Shown: positions 8,930 to 17,422, counted from the first letter of the stretch. The stretch: 64,000 nucleotides of DNA from DATFVJ01 sp035517695 (GCA_035517695.1 DATIYI010000193.1:24188-88187), one strand, 5' to 3'. Program-made: numbers and translations. The notes: a model not told the origin generated them from the letters alone.

Positions 8930-10273
8930 TCATGCCGAGCCGGACGACCCCGGTTTCGCGAGGTATTCGGTGAACCAGTCGGTGGCCAGGTCCGCCACCG
9001 TCGCCAGGGCGCCGCGCTCCTCGAACAGATGGGTAGCGCCTGGGACGACGTCGATCCTGCTGTCGGATGTGAGTTGCTGTTGTGCCTTGCGGTTGAGGTC
9101 AAGCACAAGCTCGTCCTTGCCGCCCACGATCAGCAGCGTGGGCGCGCGCACGGCGGCAAGCCGCCCACCGGCCAGGTCGGGCCGTCCGCCACGGGAGACG
9201 ATGGCCGCCACATCCGCGCCAGGCTCGGCCGCAGCCCATAGGGCTGCGGCCGCCCCGGTGCTGGCGCCGAAGTAACCGAGCCGGACGCCCAGGGCCTCGG
9301 GCTGCCCGCGTAGCCATCCGGTGACGGCTGTGAGCCTGGTGGCGAGTAGCGGGATGTCGAATACGTGCGCCCTGTCGAGTTCCTCGGCCGGGGTGAGCAG
9401 ATCGAACAGCAGGGTGCCAAACCCTGCGGCGCCGAGCGCCGAGGCAACGGCATGGTTACGAGGGCTGAACCGGCTGCTGCCGCTGCCATGCACGAAGACG
9501 ACGAGGCCGGCCGGATTTGACGGGATGGTCAGCCGACCGGCCAGGTCGATGGATCCAGCCGCCAGCCTGACGTCCTCGTCTCGGTCAGTCGGTCCTACCG
9601 CCGCGGCGCCCTGCTGCGGTGCGGAAACCGTGATCGGCCAGGCGGCCGCGCGTCTTAGCAGGTCGACCACCTGCTCGTCGGACGTCTGGGTGAAGTCTTC
9701 GTACCACTGGCCGATCGCGAAGAACACCGAAGGAGTCTCCAAGCAGATCACTTCGTCGGCTTCACGGCGCAAGCTCTTGACGGCTTGCGCGGCGCCGACC
9801 GGCGCCGCGACCACTACCCTGCGTGCGTGGTGGGCACGCGCGACGCGGCACGCGGCGCGGACCGTCGAGCCGGTGGCGATGCCGTCGTCGACGATAATCA
9901 CGGTCCGGTCCGCTAGCGGAACGCGCGGGGTCCCGGCGCGCAGCCGCCGCGCCCGCGCCTCAAGTTCGGCGCGTTCCCGCTCCTCGACCGCGGCGATCTC
10001 CGCCTCGCTTAGCTGAGCCGCGCGCACGACCTCGTTGTTGATCACCCGGATGCCGCCCTCGCCGAGGGCACCCATCCCGAGCTCGGGCTGGAACGGCACG
10101 CCGAGCTTGCGGACGACGAGGACATCGAGCGGCAGGCGCAGGGCCTTCGCCACCTCGAATGCGACTGGCACGCCGCCACGCGGCAGCCCAAGCACGACCG
10201 GATTCTGCTCGCGTAGCGGGCGTAGCTGCCTCGCGAGCCTGCGCCCCGCATCCGCGCGGTTGATGAACGGCAC
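8930..10273 (-). CDS. phosphoribosyltransferase / dienelactone hydrolase-like fusion (Rv0571c type)
   Basis: A 447-residue two-domain protein. The N-terminal phosphoribosyltransferase (about 1-215) has the PRPP loop VIIVDDGIATGST. The C-terminal alpha/beta hydrolase (about 245-447) has GSGSS, the nucleophile elbow GASTG, a KDE acid turn and the catalytic His in GATHLF. The same fusion in M. tuberculosis (Rv0571c) belongs to the DosR regulon. GTG at 10273 is chosen because GGGAGG stands 6 bases upstream; in-frame starts at 10330 and 10456 lack good sites. A DevR-like site at 10366 fits a transcript starting near 10330. Substrates are unknown. Confidence 0.85.
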   Translation of the reverse strand: MPFINRADAGRRLARQLRPLREQNPVVLGLPRGGVPVAFEVAKALRLPLDVLVVRKLGVPFQPELGMGALGEGGIRVINNEVVRAAQLSEAEIAAVEERERAELEARARRLRAGTPRVPLADRTVIIVDDGIATGSTVRAACRVARAHHARRVVVAAPVGAAQAVKSLRREADEVICLETPSVFFAIGQWYEDFTQTSDEQVVDLLRRAAAWPITVSAPQQGAAAVGPTDRDEDVRLAAGSIDLAGRLTIPSNPAGLVVFVHGSGSSRFSPRNHAVASALGAAGFGTLLFDLLTPAEELDRAHVFDIPLLATRLTAVTGWLRGQPEALGVRLGYFGASTGAAAALWAAAEPGADVAAIVSRGGRPDLAGGRLAAVRAPTLLIVGGKDELVLDLNRKAQQQLTSDSRIDVVPGATHLFEERGALATVADLATDWFTEYLAKPGSSGSA

Positions 10274-10292
10274 TTCGCGCCTCCCAATCCGC

Positions 10293-10326
10293 GGGCCCTC
10301 AATGGGGGCTAGGGCCCTCAATGGGG
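10293..10326. repeat. direct repeat in the leader of the PRT-hydrolase gene
   Basis: GGGCCCTCAATGGGG occurs at 10293-10307 and again at 10312-10326, a 19-bp period. It lies in the probable untranslated leader and could be regulatory, or a simple duplication. Confidence 0.6.
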
Positions 10327-10365
10327 CCATATGTAACACAATCGCCCCCATTGCCGCAGGTGTTA

Positions 10366-10379
10366 GGGCCGAACGTCCT
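10366..10379 (-). promoter_or_regulatory. DevR(DosR)-like site upstream of PRT-hydrolase gene
   Basis: GGGCCGAACGTCCT, extending to the partial palindrome TTAGGGCCGAACGTCCTAGG, matches the mycobacterial DosR core GGGACTWWAGTCCC at 10 of 14 positions counted by eye. The downstream gene belongs to the DosR regulon in M. tuberculosis. Confidence 0.55.
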
Positions 10380-10486
10380 AGGCGGTCGCCCGGCCAGTTG
10401 CCCCCGCCGCACGAGTCATAGCCCAGCGGGCATCGGGTTGATGTCCGCTGGGCCATCGCCTACCGAGCGCGGCCACCGGGACGGTT

Positions 10487-11446
10487 TCACTCCCGTCGCG
10501 CGGCGACCCGTTCGGCACGGTAATACTGCCGCCAGATCAGCCGGTAGACGGGAACCAAACGCGGGATCGAGCGGATCCCAGGTAGGAACGGGACCAGGAT
10601 AAACAACAGGCTGAGGAGCGCCATCACGCCCCAGACAAGCGCGTCACCGTTGCTTGACGTGCTGAATGGCTTGATCTGGTACCAAAACGTGTACAGCCAC
10701 AGCCAGGCCTGACCGGGGAAGTTACCCGTCTCGTTCATCATCCCCCACTGGTCGCCCGACAGATGCTGTGCGTCCGCCAGATTGCCGAGATAGCTCCCGT
10801 CGGAGAGGAAGAGCAGGGACTTGGTGTAGTCGGTGCTATAGAAGCCGTTCTGTGCCTGCAGTGCGCCGTCAAGACCACCCGATTTGGCCAGGTTGAGCAA
10901 CCGACCCGTCAGGACGGGTACCGGACCGTAGTCGCCCGCCTTGACCGCCGCCGGGTCGCCGTTCGGCGCTTTGGCCAGGGCGTTGGAATAGTTGGTCGCC
11001 CAGGTCTGCTGCTGGGTGGCCGACGCACCGTGGTACGCCGCGAGCGCCGTGGTGAGCGCCGCGTCGTTCGGGATCGATCCGAGCGGTGTGAGGACGAAGT
11101 CCTGCGCAGAGTTGACGGGATGGGTCACCCCCATCCATTGCTCCAGCTTGAGCGGCCCGAGTTGCTGGCTGGCCCCGGTGGTGCTGTTGTACGGAGGCCC
11201 GTAGCCCGCGCTATCGCTCGCGCCCGCCAGTTCGCTTGCCGCCGTTGCCACGAAGTCGTTCGGATCGGCCTTTGCCCAGGACGCCACCGTCACTGGCTTC
11301 TCGTCGGGGGAGGAGAACAGCACGGAGAGGCCGACGGTGAGGACGGCAACCGCGAGGAACGCGATCACGAACTCCCTGACGATGTCGTAATGGCGGGTTG
11401 GCTGCGGGGGCGCGGAACGTTGCTCGGCCTGGCTGATGCTGGTCAT
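10487..11446 (-). CDS. membrane protein of a cytochrome b module
   Basis: A 319-residue protein with one membrane segment near 25-45 (VIAFLAVAVLTVGLSVLF), a large soluble middle region, and a second segment near 268-290 followed by a basic tail. It shows no haem-binding His pairs. Its ATG overlaps the stop of the cytochrome b gene (ATGA), so it is an obligate operon partner and probably a subunit of the same quinol-oxidising or electron-transfer complex. It resembles companion membrane subunits encoded beside b-type cytochromes in hypoxia-responsive actinobacterial loci, but its exact function is not recognised. Confidence 0.7.
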   Translation of the reverse strand: MTSISQAEQRSAPPQPTRHYDIVREFVIAFLAVAVLTVGLSVLFSSPDEKPVTVASWAKADPNDFVATAASELAGASDSAGYGPPYNSTTGASQQLGPLKLEQWMGVTHPVNSAQDFVLTPLGSIPNDAALTTALAAYHGASATQQQTWATNYSNALAKAPNGDPAAVKAGDYGPVPVLTGRLLNLAKSGGLDGALQAQNGFYSTDYTKSLLFLSDGSYLGNLADAQHLSGDQWGMMNETGNFPGQAWLWLYTFWYQIKPFSTSSNGDALVWGVMALLSLLFILVPFLPGIRSIPRLVPVYRLIWRQYYRAERVAARRE

Positions 11447-12153
11447 GACAACGCCTCCGCGGAGCCGTTCGGGTCATTGCGGGCATCCGTTGCCTTCGCT
11501 GCGCCGGCGTGAACGGGCTCTGGGCGCCTCTCGCGAAGCGGAATCGGCGGTGTCACGCCGCGGCTGCGGACAAGAAGGATGTGCCAGATCGTCAGCACCC
11601 CGACAATGAGCGGTAGCAGCACGATGTGCCACATCAGCATCTGCCCGAAGTCGAGCACGTTGAAGAACGCTCCGATGCCGGATGCGTTGAGCCCGTCCTT
11701 CGCCTGCGTGGAGATCCACTGCGAGTCGAAGTTCTGTTGCACCAAGTAGCCAGTGAACGCAGTGCCGACCGAGCCGAGGAAGGCGACGGCACCTGTGATC
11801 CAGGTCATCGCGCGCCGGCCGCGCCAAGCGGCCATGAAGAACTTGCCCCAGAGGTGGATGACCATGAAGAACATGAACAGTTCAACGCTCCACAGGTGGA
11901 GGCTGTTCACGAAGTGCCCGGTCGCGGAGAAATGCCACCAGGACGGGCCCTTGAGGGCGAGCATCCCGCCTGAGATCAACACGATGAGCAGGGCAGACAA
12001 CGTCAGCACGCCGAACACATAGATCCAGGATGCGACGTAGGCAGGCTGCGTGTCGGGGAGCATCTTTTCTGGGGGAAGCTTCCTGAGCCAAAGTTCGCGC
12101 AGCCGCCCGGTCCAGCCCGTGGTCACGGCAGGCTCGGCGGAGTGGCTGCTCAC
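11443..12153 (-). CDS. cytochrome b6-like dihaem membrane subunit
   Basis: A 236-residue membrane protein with four hydrophobic helices. Two His pairs suit bis-haem ligation: one in NSLHLWSVELFMFFMVIH (13 residues between) and one in WHIVLLPLIVGVLTIWH (14 between), the b6-type spacings. It should carry electrons between quinol and a partner in the membrane. No Rieske or cytochrome c gene is near, so this is not a standard bc1 operon. It sits between a 62-residue membrane peptide and a membrane partner, joined by ATGA overlaps on both sides, behind a strong DevR-like site. Confidence 0.82.
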   Translation of the reverse strand: MSSHSAEPAVTTGWTGRLRELWLRKLPPEKMLPDTQPAYVASWIYVFGVLTLSALLIVLISGGMLALKGPSWWHFSATGHFVNSLHLWSVELFMFFMVIHLWGKFFMAAWRGRRAMTWITGAVAFLGSVGTAFTGYLVQQNFDSQWISTQAKDGLNASGIGAFFNVLDFGQMLMWHIVLLPLIVGVLTIWHILLVRSRGVTPPIPLRERRPEPVHAGAAKATDARNDPNGSAEALS

Positions 12154-12338
12154 CGCGACCGCCTCCCCTTCGGGAACGGGAGCAGCACGGCGGCCACGAA
12201 AACCACGATCATGGCGATCACGACGACGAAGTTGGCGACCGAAACCTGGATCACCCCCCAGTGCAGGTAGTGCCCTGGATGATTCAGATTAATCGGCGGC
12301 GACGATATTGCCTGGCCCAGTGCGCCAAGTCGGTCCAT
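12150..12338 (-). CDS. small single-span membrane protein, first gene of the cytochrome b operon
   Basis: A 62-residue protein with one membrane segment near 35-56 (VANFVVVIAMIVVFVAAVLL) and a basic C-terminus (PKGRRSR). The ATG has GAGG 6 bases upstream and its stop overlaps the cytochrome b start (ATGA), strong support that it is real. It may be a small stabilising subunit of the cytochrome b complex; that role is inference. Confidence 0.75.
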   Translation of the reverse strand: MDRLGALGQAISSPPINLNHPGHYLHWGVIQVSVANFVVVIAMIVVFVAAVLLPFPKGRRSR

Positions 12339-12446
12339 TTCAGACCTCTACTTCGAGAAAGGACGAATCCACGGCGGCGATTCGCATTCCTAAAACGATT
12401 CACCTGTTGGCTTGGCGCTTGCAGGGGTCCTGTGTCATTCTCCCGC

Positions 12447-12460
12447 GGGACCTTCGTCCC
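12447..12460. promoter_or_regulatory. DevR-like site between cytochrome b and hydrogenase operons
   Basis: GGGACCTTCGTCCC matches the DosR core at 12 of 14 positions and is nearly palindromic. It lies 109-122 bases upstream of the cytochrome b operon and about 315 bases before the divergent hydrogenase start. It is among the best matches in the window. Confidence 0.65.
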
Positions 12461-12606
12461 CTGATGAGCCTCACCGAGCCCGCCTTCCCTGCCCGGCCCT
12501 ATGGCCGCCACGGAAGGCTGCGGCCTGCATTATCCGCGGCGCAGGACCCAACGCCGCTGCCGGATAGCTGCCGTCAGATGATGGCCAGAGCAACGGCGGT
12601 GCTGTG

Positions 12607-12644
12607 ACAATGCTGTAGCGGTCCAACAATGCTGTAGCGGTCCA
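12607..12644. repeat. perfect 19-bp tandem duplication in the hydrogenase upstream region
   Basis: ACAATGCTGTAGCGGTCCA occurs at 12607-12625 and again immediately at 12626-12644 without mismatch. It lies in the 435-bp divergent gap 12339-12773, which holds no gene. A doubled regulator site is possible. Confidence 0.75.
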
Positions 12645-12683
12645 CCAGAGGGTCGTGGGGTGGTCCGTGGCGGCTGCGTGGCA

Positions 12684-12695
12684 AGTCCGGGGACT
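12684..12695. promoter_or_regulatory. perfect 12-bp palindrome with a DevR half-site
   Basis: AGTCCGGGGACT is a perfect inverted repeat whose right part, GGGGACT, is a DosR half-site. It lies 79-90 bases before the chosen hydrogenase start. Regulatory meaning is inferred from position only. Confidence 0.3.
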
Positions 12696-12773
12696 GGCGC
12701 TTGGCACGTGTTTGGACGAGGGCGGCCCGGAGCAGGCTCGGTGGAGCAGGCTCGGTGGAGAAAGAGGGCAGAC

Positions 12774-14036
12774 ATGGGCGCCACAGCGGGCGGACCAGAC
12801 GGCGCGGGCACGCACCATGGCGACGGCCAGGGCGCGCAGCTGATGGAATCCGCCGCCCTTGCGGACTTGCATGCGGCGTTGCGGCGAGCCGGTTACCTGG
12901 TCGTCGGGCCGACGGTTCGCGATGGCGCGATCGTGCTCGCAGAGCTGGAATCCGCCGCCGACCTGCCCTATGGCTGGGGGGTGACTCTCGAGCCGGGTGG
13001 CTATCGGCTGCGGCAGCGCAGCGACTCGGCGGCTTTCGGGCACGCCGCAGGACCGCAGTCGTGGAAGCCGTTCCTGCATCCGCCGCGGTCACGCCTTTGG
13101 TCCGCGCGGCGCGGCGGAGGCGGCTTCGAGGTAGAGCCCGCGGACGAGGACGTGCCAAGGTACGCGTTCCTCGGGGTCCGGCCGTGTGACCTTCGCGCGA
13201 TCTTCATTCAGGATCGGGTGCTCGGCACCGGCAGCCACACGGGCAGCCCCTACGCCACCCGCAGGTCCGCGGCCTTCATCATCGCGGTGAGCTGCACCGA
13301 GCCCGGCGAGACGTGCTTCTGCTCGTCCATGGGCACCGGCCCGCAGGCCGGGCCCGGCTACGATCTGGCGCTGACTGAACTGACCGGGCCGGCAGGCTCA
13401 GGCGGTCACCGGTTCCTTGTCGATGTCGGATCGGCAGCGGGCGCGGCAATCATGGCGGAAGTTCCGCACCGGCCAGCCGCCGACGCGACCGTGGCGGACG
13501 CCCGGACGGCGGTCACAGCGGCGGCCGACCGGATGGGCAGGACCATGCCCGCCGAGGGACTGCACGAGCTGATGGCTGCGAGCCAGGGCGCGGCGCGCTG
13601 GGACGACGTCGCGTCGCGCTGCCTGACCTGCGGCAACTGCACGATGGTGTGCCCCACATGCTTTTGCACCACCGTCGAGGACTCCAGCGATCTGACGGGC
13701 GAGCACGCCGAGCGCTGGCAGCGCTGGGACTCCTGCTTTGATCTCGACTTCTCCTATCTGCACGGCGGCAGCGTCCGGGTGTCGGGCAAGAGCAGGTACC
13801 GGCAATGGCTCACCCACAAGCTTGGCACCTGGCACGACCAGTTTGGCTCGTCTGGCTGTGTCGGCTGTGGCAGGTGCATCGTGTGGTGCCCGGTCGGCAT
13901 CGACATCACAGCAGAGGTGGCTGCCCTGCGCGACGAGGCGACGGGCACGCAGCCTGGCAGCGGAGGCGGTGGCGGAACGGACGTACGCGATGCGCAGGAA
14001 GACGGGGCGGAGCACACCGGGCCGGAGGGAACATGA
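12774..14036 (+). CDS. sulfhydrogenase/NiFe hydrogenase beta subunit (4Fe-4S electron-transfer protein)
   Basis: A 420-residue iron-sulfur protein of the HydB / anaerobic sulfite reductase A family. Two four-cysteine cluster motifs are seen: CLTCGNCTMVCPTC near 282-295 and CVGCGRCIVWCP near 362-373. Further Cys in SCTEPGETCFCS near 165 are typical of the family. With the gamma, small and large subunits it would form a cytosolic group-3b-like hydrogenase passing electrons between H2 and NAD(P). ATG 12774 is chosen because AGAGGG precedes it; another ATG at 12843 is closer to where homology starts. It is first in a four-gene coupled operon. Confidence 0.85.
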   Translation: MGATAGGPDGAGTHHGDGQGAQLMESAALADLHAALRRAGYLVVGPTVRDGAIVLAELESAADLPYGWGVTLEPGGYRLRQRSDSAAFGHAAGPQSWKPFLHPPRSRLWSARRGGGGFEVEPADEDVPRYAFLGVRPCDLRAIFIQDRVLGTGSHTGSPYATRRSAAFIIAVSCTEPGETCFCSSMGTGPQAGPGYDLALTELTGPAGSGGHRFLVDVGSAAGAAIMAEVPHRPAADATVADARTAVTAAADRMGRTMPAEGLHELMAASQGAARWDDVASRCLTCGNCTMVCPTCFCTTVEDSSDLTGEHAERWQRWDSCFDLDFSYLHGGSVRVSGKSRYRQWLTHKLGTWHDQFGSSGCVGCGRCIVWCPVGIDITAEVAALRDEATGTQPGSGGGGGTDVRDAQEDGAEHTGPEGT

Positions 14037-14506
14037 GTACCGCGAACTCACCACCGCTGACGCAACATCCATTCCTTCGCGGGATGGCGGAGGAGCACAT
14101 CGCGCGACTCAATCAGGTCACCCGCTACATCGCGGTGCCGGCCAAGTACCGGCTCTTCGACGAGGGCGGAACAGCCGACCGGTGCTGGCTCATCGAGGCT
14201 GGTCAGGTCGCGCTCGACCTGCATGTGCCAGGGGATGGCCCGGTGATCATTGAGACGCTCGGCCGCGGCGACGTGGTCGGCTGGTCGTGGCTGTTCCCGC
14301 CGTTCGAATGGCTGCTCGGCGGGGTGACCATGCAGCCCACGCAGGCATTTGAGCTTGACGGGCGTGCGGTGCGCGCTATGTGCGAGGCCGATTCCGTGCT
14401 CGGGCACGAACTCACCCGCCGCATGGTCACGGTCGTCGTCCGCAGGCTGCAAGCCACCAGGATCAGGCTGCTCGACGTATACGGCCGGCCCGGGGCGCCT
14501 GGATGA
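14033..14506 (+). CDS. cyclic-nucleotide-binding-domain protein of the hydrogenase operon
   Basis: A 157-residue protein made essentially of one cNMP-binding beta-roll (FLRGM, LFDEGGTADRCWLIEAGQVAL, LGRGDVVGWSWLFPP) and a C-terminal helix, with no DNA-binding helix-turn-helix. It starts at an ATG overlapping the stop of the beta subunit gene and its own stop overlaps the next start, so it is translated with the hydrogenase subunits. It may modulate hydrogenase activity or assembly in response to a nucleotide; that is inference. Similar small Crp-domain proteins accompany group 3b hydrogenase genes in other actinobacteria. Confidence 0.8.
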   Translation: MSTANSPPLTQHPFLRGMAEEHIARLNQVTRYIAVPAKYRLFDEGGTADRCWLIEAGQVALDLHVPGDGPVIIETLGRGDVVGWSWLFPPFEWLLGGVTMQPTQAFELDGRAVRAMCEADSVLGHELTRRMVTVVVRRLQATRIRLLDVYGRPGAPG

Positions 14507-15318
14507 CGAAATCGATGGTGCCATCTCGCTACCGGGTCACGGCGCGCCATCCGGAGACCCGCGACACGGTGACGCTGGCCATGGAACCGATGGACGAACC
14601 GATCGGCACGTGCCAGCCCGGCCAGTTCACCATGCTGTACGTATTCGGCGTCGGGGAGGTTCCTATCTCGGTCAGCGGTATCGGCACCGGCACGCTGGCC
14701 CAGACCGTCCGGGTGGTGGGCGCGGTCACCCGCGCGCTCCACGCAGCGGGACCGGGGCAGGTGATCGGCGTGCGCGGCCCATACGGCACGGACTGGGGAG
14801 TCCAGAGCGCCACCGGCAGGGACGTCGTGGTGGTGGCGGGCGGGATAGGCCTTGCGCCGCTGCGCCCTGTGCTGCACGCGGCGCTCGCGGCGCAGGAAAG
14901 CTACGGCCGGATCGTGTTGCTGGCCGGAGCCCGTTCAGCGGCCGATCTGATCTTCGTGCGCGAGTTCGACGTCTGGCGGCGGCGCGGCGCTGATGTCGAC
15001 ATCGCCATAGATCCGCCGGCTAGAGGCTGGCATGGCCATGTCGGCTTTGTCAGCCAGCTCATCGACCGCGCCGTGTTTGATCCGGCAAATGCCACGGCGT
15101 TCGTCTGCGGTCCCGAGATCATGATGCGGGTGTCCGCGAAGGCATTGATCGAGCGGGGCATCGCGGCACGCGATATCCGGCTCTCGCTCGAGCGCGACAT
15201 GCGATGCGGCGTCGCCACGTGTGGTCACTGCCAGCTTGGGCCCCTGCTGGTCTGCAGAGATGGCCCGATCGTGACCTACGAGCTGGCCGCTCCACTGCTC
15301 GCTGTTAAGGAGCTTTGA
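14503..15318 (+). CDS. hydrogenase gamma subunit, FAD/NAD(P)-binding reductase
   Basis: A 271-residue ferredoxin-reductase-type protein (HydG/AsrB family). It has an N-terminal FAD-binding barrel (CQPGQFTMLYVFGVGE; GPYGTDWG), an NAD(P)-binding domain (VVVAGGIGLAPLRP; FVCGPEIMM), and a C-terminal 2Fe-2S site with cysteines in DMRCGVATCGHCQLGPLLVC. It would exchange electrons with NAD(P)H for the hydrogenase. ATGA overlaps the preceding gene and TGATG joins it to the small subunit, so it is tightly coupled. Confidence 0.87.
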   Translation: MTKSMVPSRYRVTARHPETRDTVTLAMEPMDEPIGTCQPGQFTMLYVFGVGEVPISVSGIGTGTLAQTVRVVGAVTRALHAAGPGQVIGVRGPYGTDWGVQSATGRDVVVVAGGIGLAPLRPVLHAALAAQESYGRIVLLAGARSAADLIFVREFDVWRRRGADVDIAIDPPARGWHGHVGFVSQLIDRAVFDPANATAFVCGPEIMMRVSAKALIERGIAARDIRLSLERDMRCGVATCGHCQLGPLLVCRDGPIVTYELAAPLLAVKEL

Positions 15319-16328
15319 TGTCTGGCCCAACCGCGGGCGTAGCGTCCAGGCCCAAACTCGCCGTATGGAAATTCGCATCGTGCGACGGCTGCCAGCTCAC
15401 CGTGCTCGATTGTGCGGAGGAGCTGCTCACGCTGTCGGAAAAGGTGCAGATCGCGCACTTCACCGAGGCGTCGAGCGCAGAGGTGGCGGGTCCCTACGAC
15501 GTCTCACTCGTGGAGGGATCGATAACCACAGCACAGGACGAGCAGCGGATCGCTGAGATCCGTGCCGCATCGGGGACGCTCGTGACGATCGGGGCATGCG
15601 CCACCTCAGGCGGCATCCAGGCGCTGCGGAACTTCGCTGACGTGGCTGAGTTCACCTCAGTCGTCTACGCACGGCCGGAATACGTGTCGACGCTCGCGAC
15701 GTCCACCGCGATCGCCGACCATGTCTTGGTGGACTTCGAGCTTCGTGGCTGCCCCATCGACCGCCGTCAGCTGCTCGAGCTGCTTTCCGCGCTGCTGGCC
15801 GGCCGCAGGCCCGCGATTCCCGCGCACAGTGTCTGCTACGAGTGCAAGGAACGCGGCAACGTGTGCGTGATGGTTGCCCACGGCACCCCCTGCCTCGGAC
15901 CGGTGACCCAGGCAGGGTGCGGCGCGATCTGCCCCGCGTTCAACCGCGGTTGCTACGGCTGCTTCGGCCCGCTGAACAGCGCCGCGGGCACGACCGCCCC
16001 GGCCGGCGCGGCCGGCGAGGCCGGTACCGCCCGCGCAGCCGACATCGTCAGCGCGGCAGGTGCTGGGAGCACGCACCGCGATGCGAGTACTGCCGATGCC
16101 AGCAGCGCTGCTGCGACGCACACTCGGTCGCTCACCGCGCAGCTACGCCACCTGGGCATGACGAGCATCGAACTGGAGCGCGTCTTCGCGACCTTCAACG
16201 CGGCCTCCCCGGCGTTCGCCGCGGCCGCGCGGGAGGCCGCAGTGCCGCCGGACGCCGCAGTGCCGCCGGACGCCGCGGCGGCGGCGGATCGGGAGCCACC
16301 GCCAGCGCCGGGGAAATCCAGCCACTAG
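15318..16328 (+). CDS. NiFe hydrogenase small (delta) subunit
   Basis: A 336-residue small subunit. Proximal cluster cysteines are in FASCDGCQL, with further conserved Cys in GACATSGG, GCPID, CYECKERGNVC, GPVTQAGCGAICP and GCYGCFGP. The N-terminus lacks a Tat signal, so it is cytosolic. A low-complexity Ala/Thr/Ser insert (about 225-265) precedes a conserved helical tail (LTAQLRHLGM), and the very C-terminus repeats VPPDAA, which is unusual. ATG 15318 overlaps the gamma stop; AAGGA stands 6 bases upstream. Its large-subunit partner is not next in the operon but 8.5 kb away on the other strand. Confidence 0.87.
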   Translation: MSGPTAGVASRPKLAVWKFASCDGCQLTVLDCAEELLTLSEKVQIAHFTEASSAEVAGPYDVSLVEGSITTAQDEQRIAEIRAASGTLVTIGACATSGGIQALRNFADVAEFTSVVYARPEYVSTLATSTAIADHVLVDFELRGCPIDRRQLLELLSALLAGRRPAIPAHSVCYECKERGNVCVMVAHGTPCLGPVTQAGCGAICPAFNRGCYGCFGPLNSAAGTTAPAGAAGEAGTARAADIVSAAGAGSTHRDASTADASSAAATHTRSLTAQLRHLGMTSIELERVFATFNAASPAFAAAAREAAVPPDAAVPPDAAAAADREPPPAPGKSSH

Positions 16329-16499
16329 CGGTCATCTCGCCTGCCTCGCCTCCCCGGGTCTTTGATCCTGCAGGCGCCGGATGATCCTCCGGGGCCCCGG
16401 ATCCTGCCCGGATCCTGCCCGGAACCGTCCGGCGCCATCGTGGGGCCGCGATCGCGCGTGAGCATTTCCGCGGACCGCCAGATCACCCGAAGATCACCC

Positions 16500-16513
16500 G
16501 GGGCGTTGGTCCC
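16500..16513 (+). promoter_or_regulatory. DevR-like site upstream of CBS-BON gene, with a direct repeat
   Basis: GGGGCGTTGGTCCC matches the DosR core at 11 of 14 positions. GTTGGTCCC is repeated at 16519-16527. The site lies 118 bases before the CBS-BON start in a 302-bp gap (16329-16630) that otherwise holds only an 11-bp tandem CGGATCCTGCC and no gene. The same GGGGCGTTGGTCC string occurs before the nitroreductase pair. Confidence 0.55.
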
Positions 16514-16630
16514 AGGTAGTTGGTCCCTATCCACCGGGCCGGAGGTCGGCGGCGCTGGAGCCGTTTGCCGGGGTGCACGCGGCCAGCCGCCTTGCTGTGC
16601 TTGGAATGGCGAGATGAAGGAGCGATCGCC

Positions 16631-17311
16631 ATGAATAGCAATGTCAAAGATGTGATGACCAGAAGTGTGGTGGCGGTCAGGCAGACCGCGGGGTATAAGG
16701 ACATCGTCACTGTCATGAGGCGCCGTCGTGTCAGCGCCTTTCCTGTGCTGGATTCGGCGGATCACGTGGTAGGCGTGGTGTCGGAGGCAGATCTTCTGAT
16801 CAAAGAGGCTGTCCCGTCGTCGGGGTCTACCACCGGGGCCTTTCCGCCCAGGGAGGCGGCGCGCCGTAGGGAGCGCGCCAAGGCGGCTGGGGTGAACGCG
16901 GCCGAGCTCATGACCAAGCCGGCTGTTACGGTCGGCCCTGATACGAGCGTCGCAGAAGCCGCCAGAGTGATGTACGACCGCCGGGTTAAGAGGCTGCCGG
17001 TCGTGGACGAGACCGGCCGGCTGGTCGGCATAGTCAGCCGGGTGGACCTATTGAGCGTGTTTGACAGGCCCGACGAGCAGATTCGGGACGAGGTGATCAA
17101 GCAGGTTGTCGGCGTGGACTTCGCACTCGATACGGACACTTTCGATATAACAGTCAAGTCTGGCATCGTAACCATTACCGGGCCAGTGGAACGCCACGCT
17201 GTCGCGCTGCAGTTGCTCTGCGCGGTCAGATATGTGGATGGCGTCGTCGACGTGCGCGACCGGCTCAGTTACCCGCCGGAAGGTGTGCCGAAGATCGCAG
17301 GGATTATATGA
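16631..17311 (+). CDS. CBS-pair / BON domain protein
   Basis: A 226-residue soluble protein. Two CBS domains (about 1-60 and 85-145; SAFPVLDSADHVVGVVSEADLL and RLPVVDETGRLVGIVSRVDLL) form an adenine-nucleotide sensing pair. A BON domain (about 155-226; DITVKSGIVTITGPVE) follows, which usually binds membranes or other surfaces. CBS proteins such as Hrp1 (Rv2626c) are strongly DosR-induced in M. tuberculosis. AAGGAG lies 8 bases before the ATG. It is the first of three related CBS proteins in the island; the ligand is unknown. Confidence 0.85.
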   Translation: MNSNVKDVMTRSVVAVRQTAGYKDIVTVMRRRRVSAFPVLDSADHVVGVVSEADLLIKEAVPSSGSTTGAFPPREAARRRERAKAAGVNAAELMTKPAVTVGPDTSVAEAARVMYDRRVKRLPVVDETGRLVGIVSRVDLLSVFDRPDEQIRDEVIKQVVGVDFALDTDTFDITVKSGIVTITGPVERHAVALQLLCAVRYVDGVVDVRDRLSYPPEGVPKIAGII

Positions 17312-17422
17312 GGCCACATCGTTGTGCCCTACGGACGCGTACGCCGCCCTGACTGGTGTCGCGCGGCTCGTCTGCTTAGTCACCCTAGCGCTGATGTCCG
17401 CGCGAACGGTGCGGAGGCGACC

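Noticed and set aside
8320..8973. Plus-strand frame with APRAS repeats across carbonic anhydrase and the minisatellite
   Set aside because: Antisense to an intact enzyme gene; the repeat only reflects the 15-bp units being a multiple of three.
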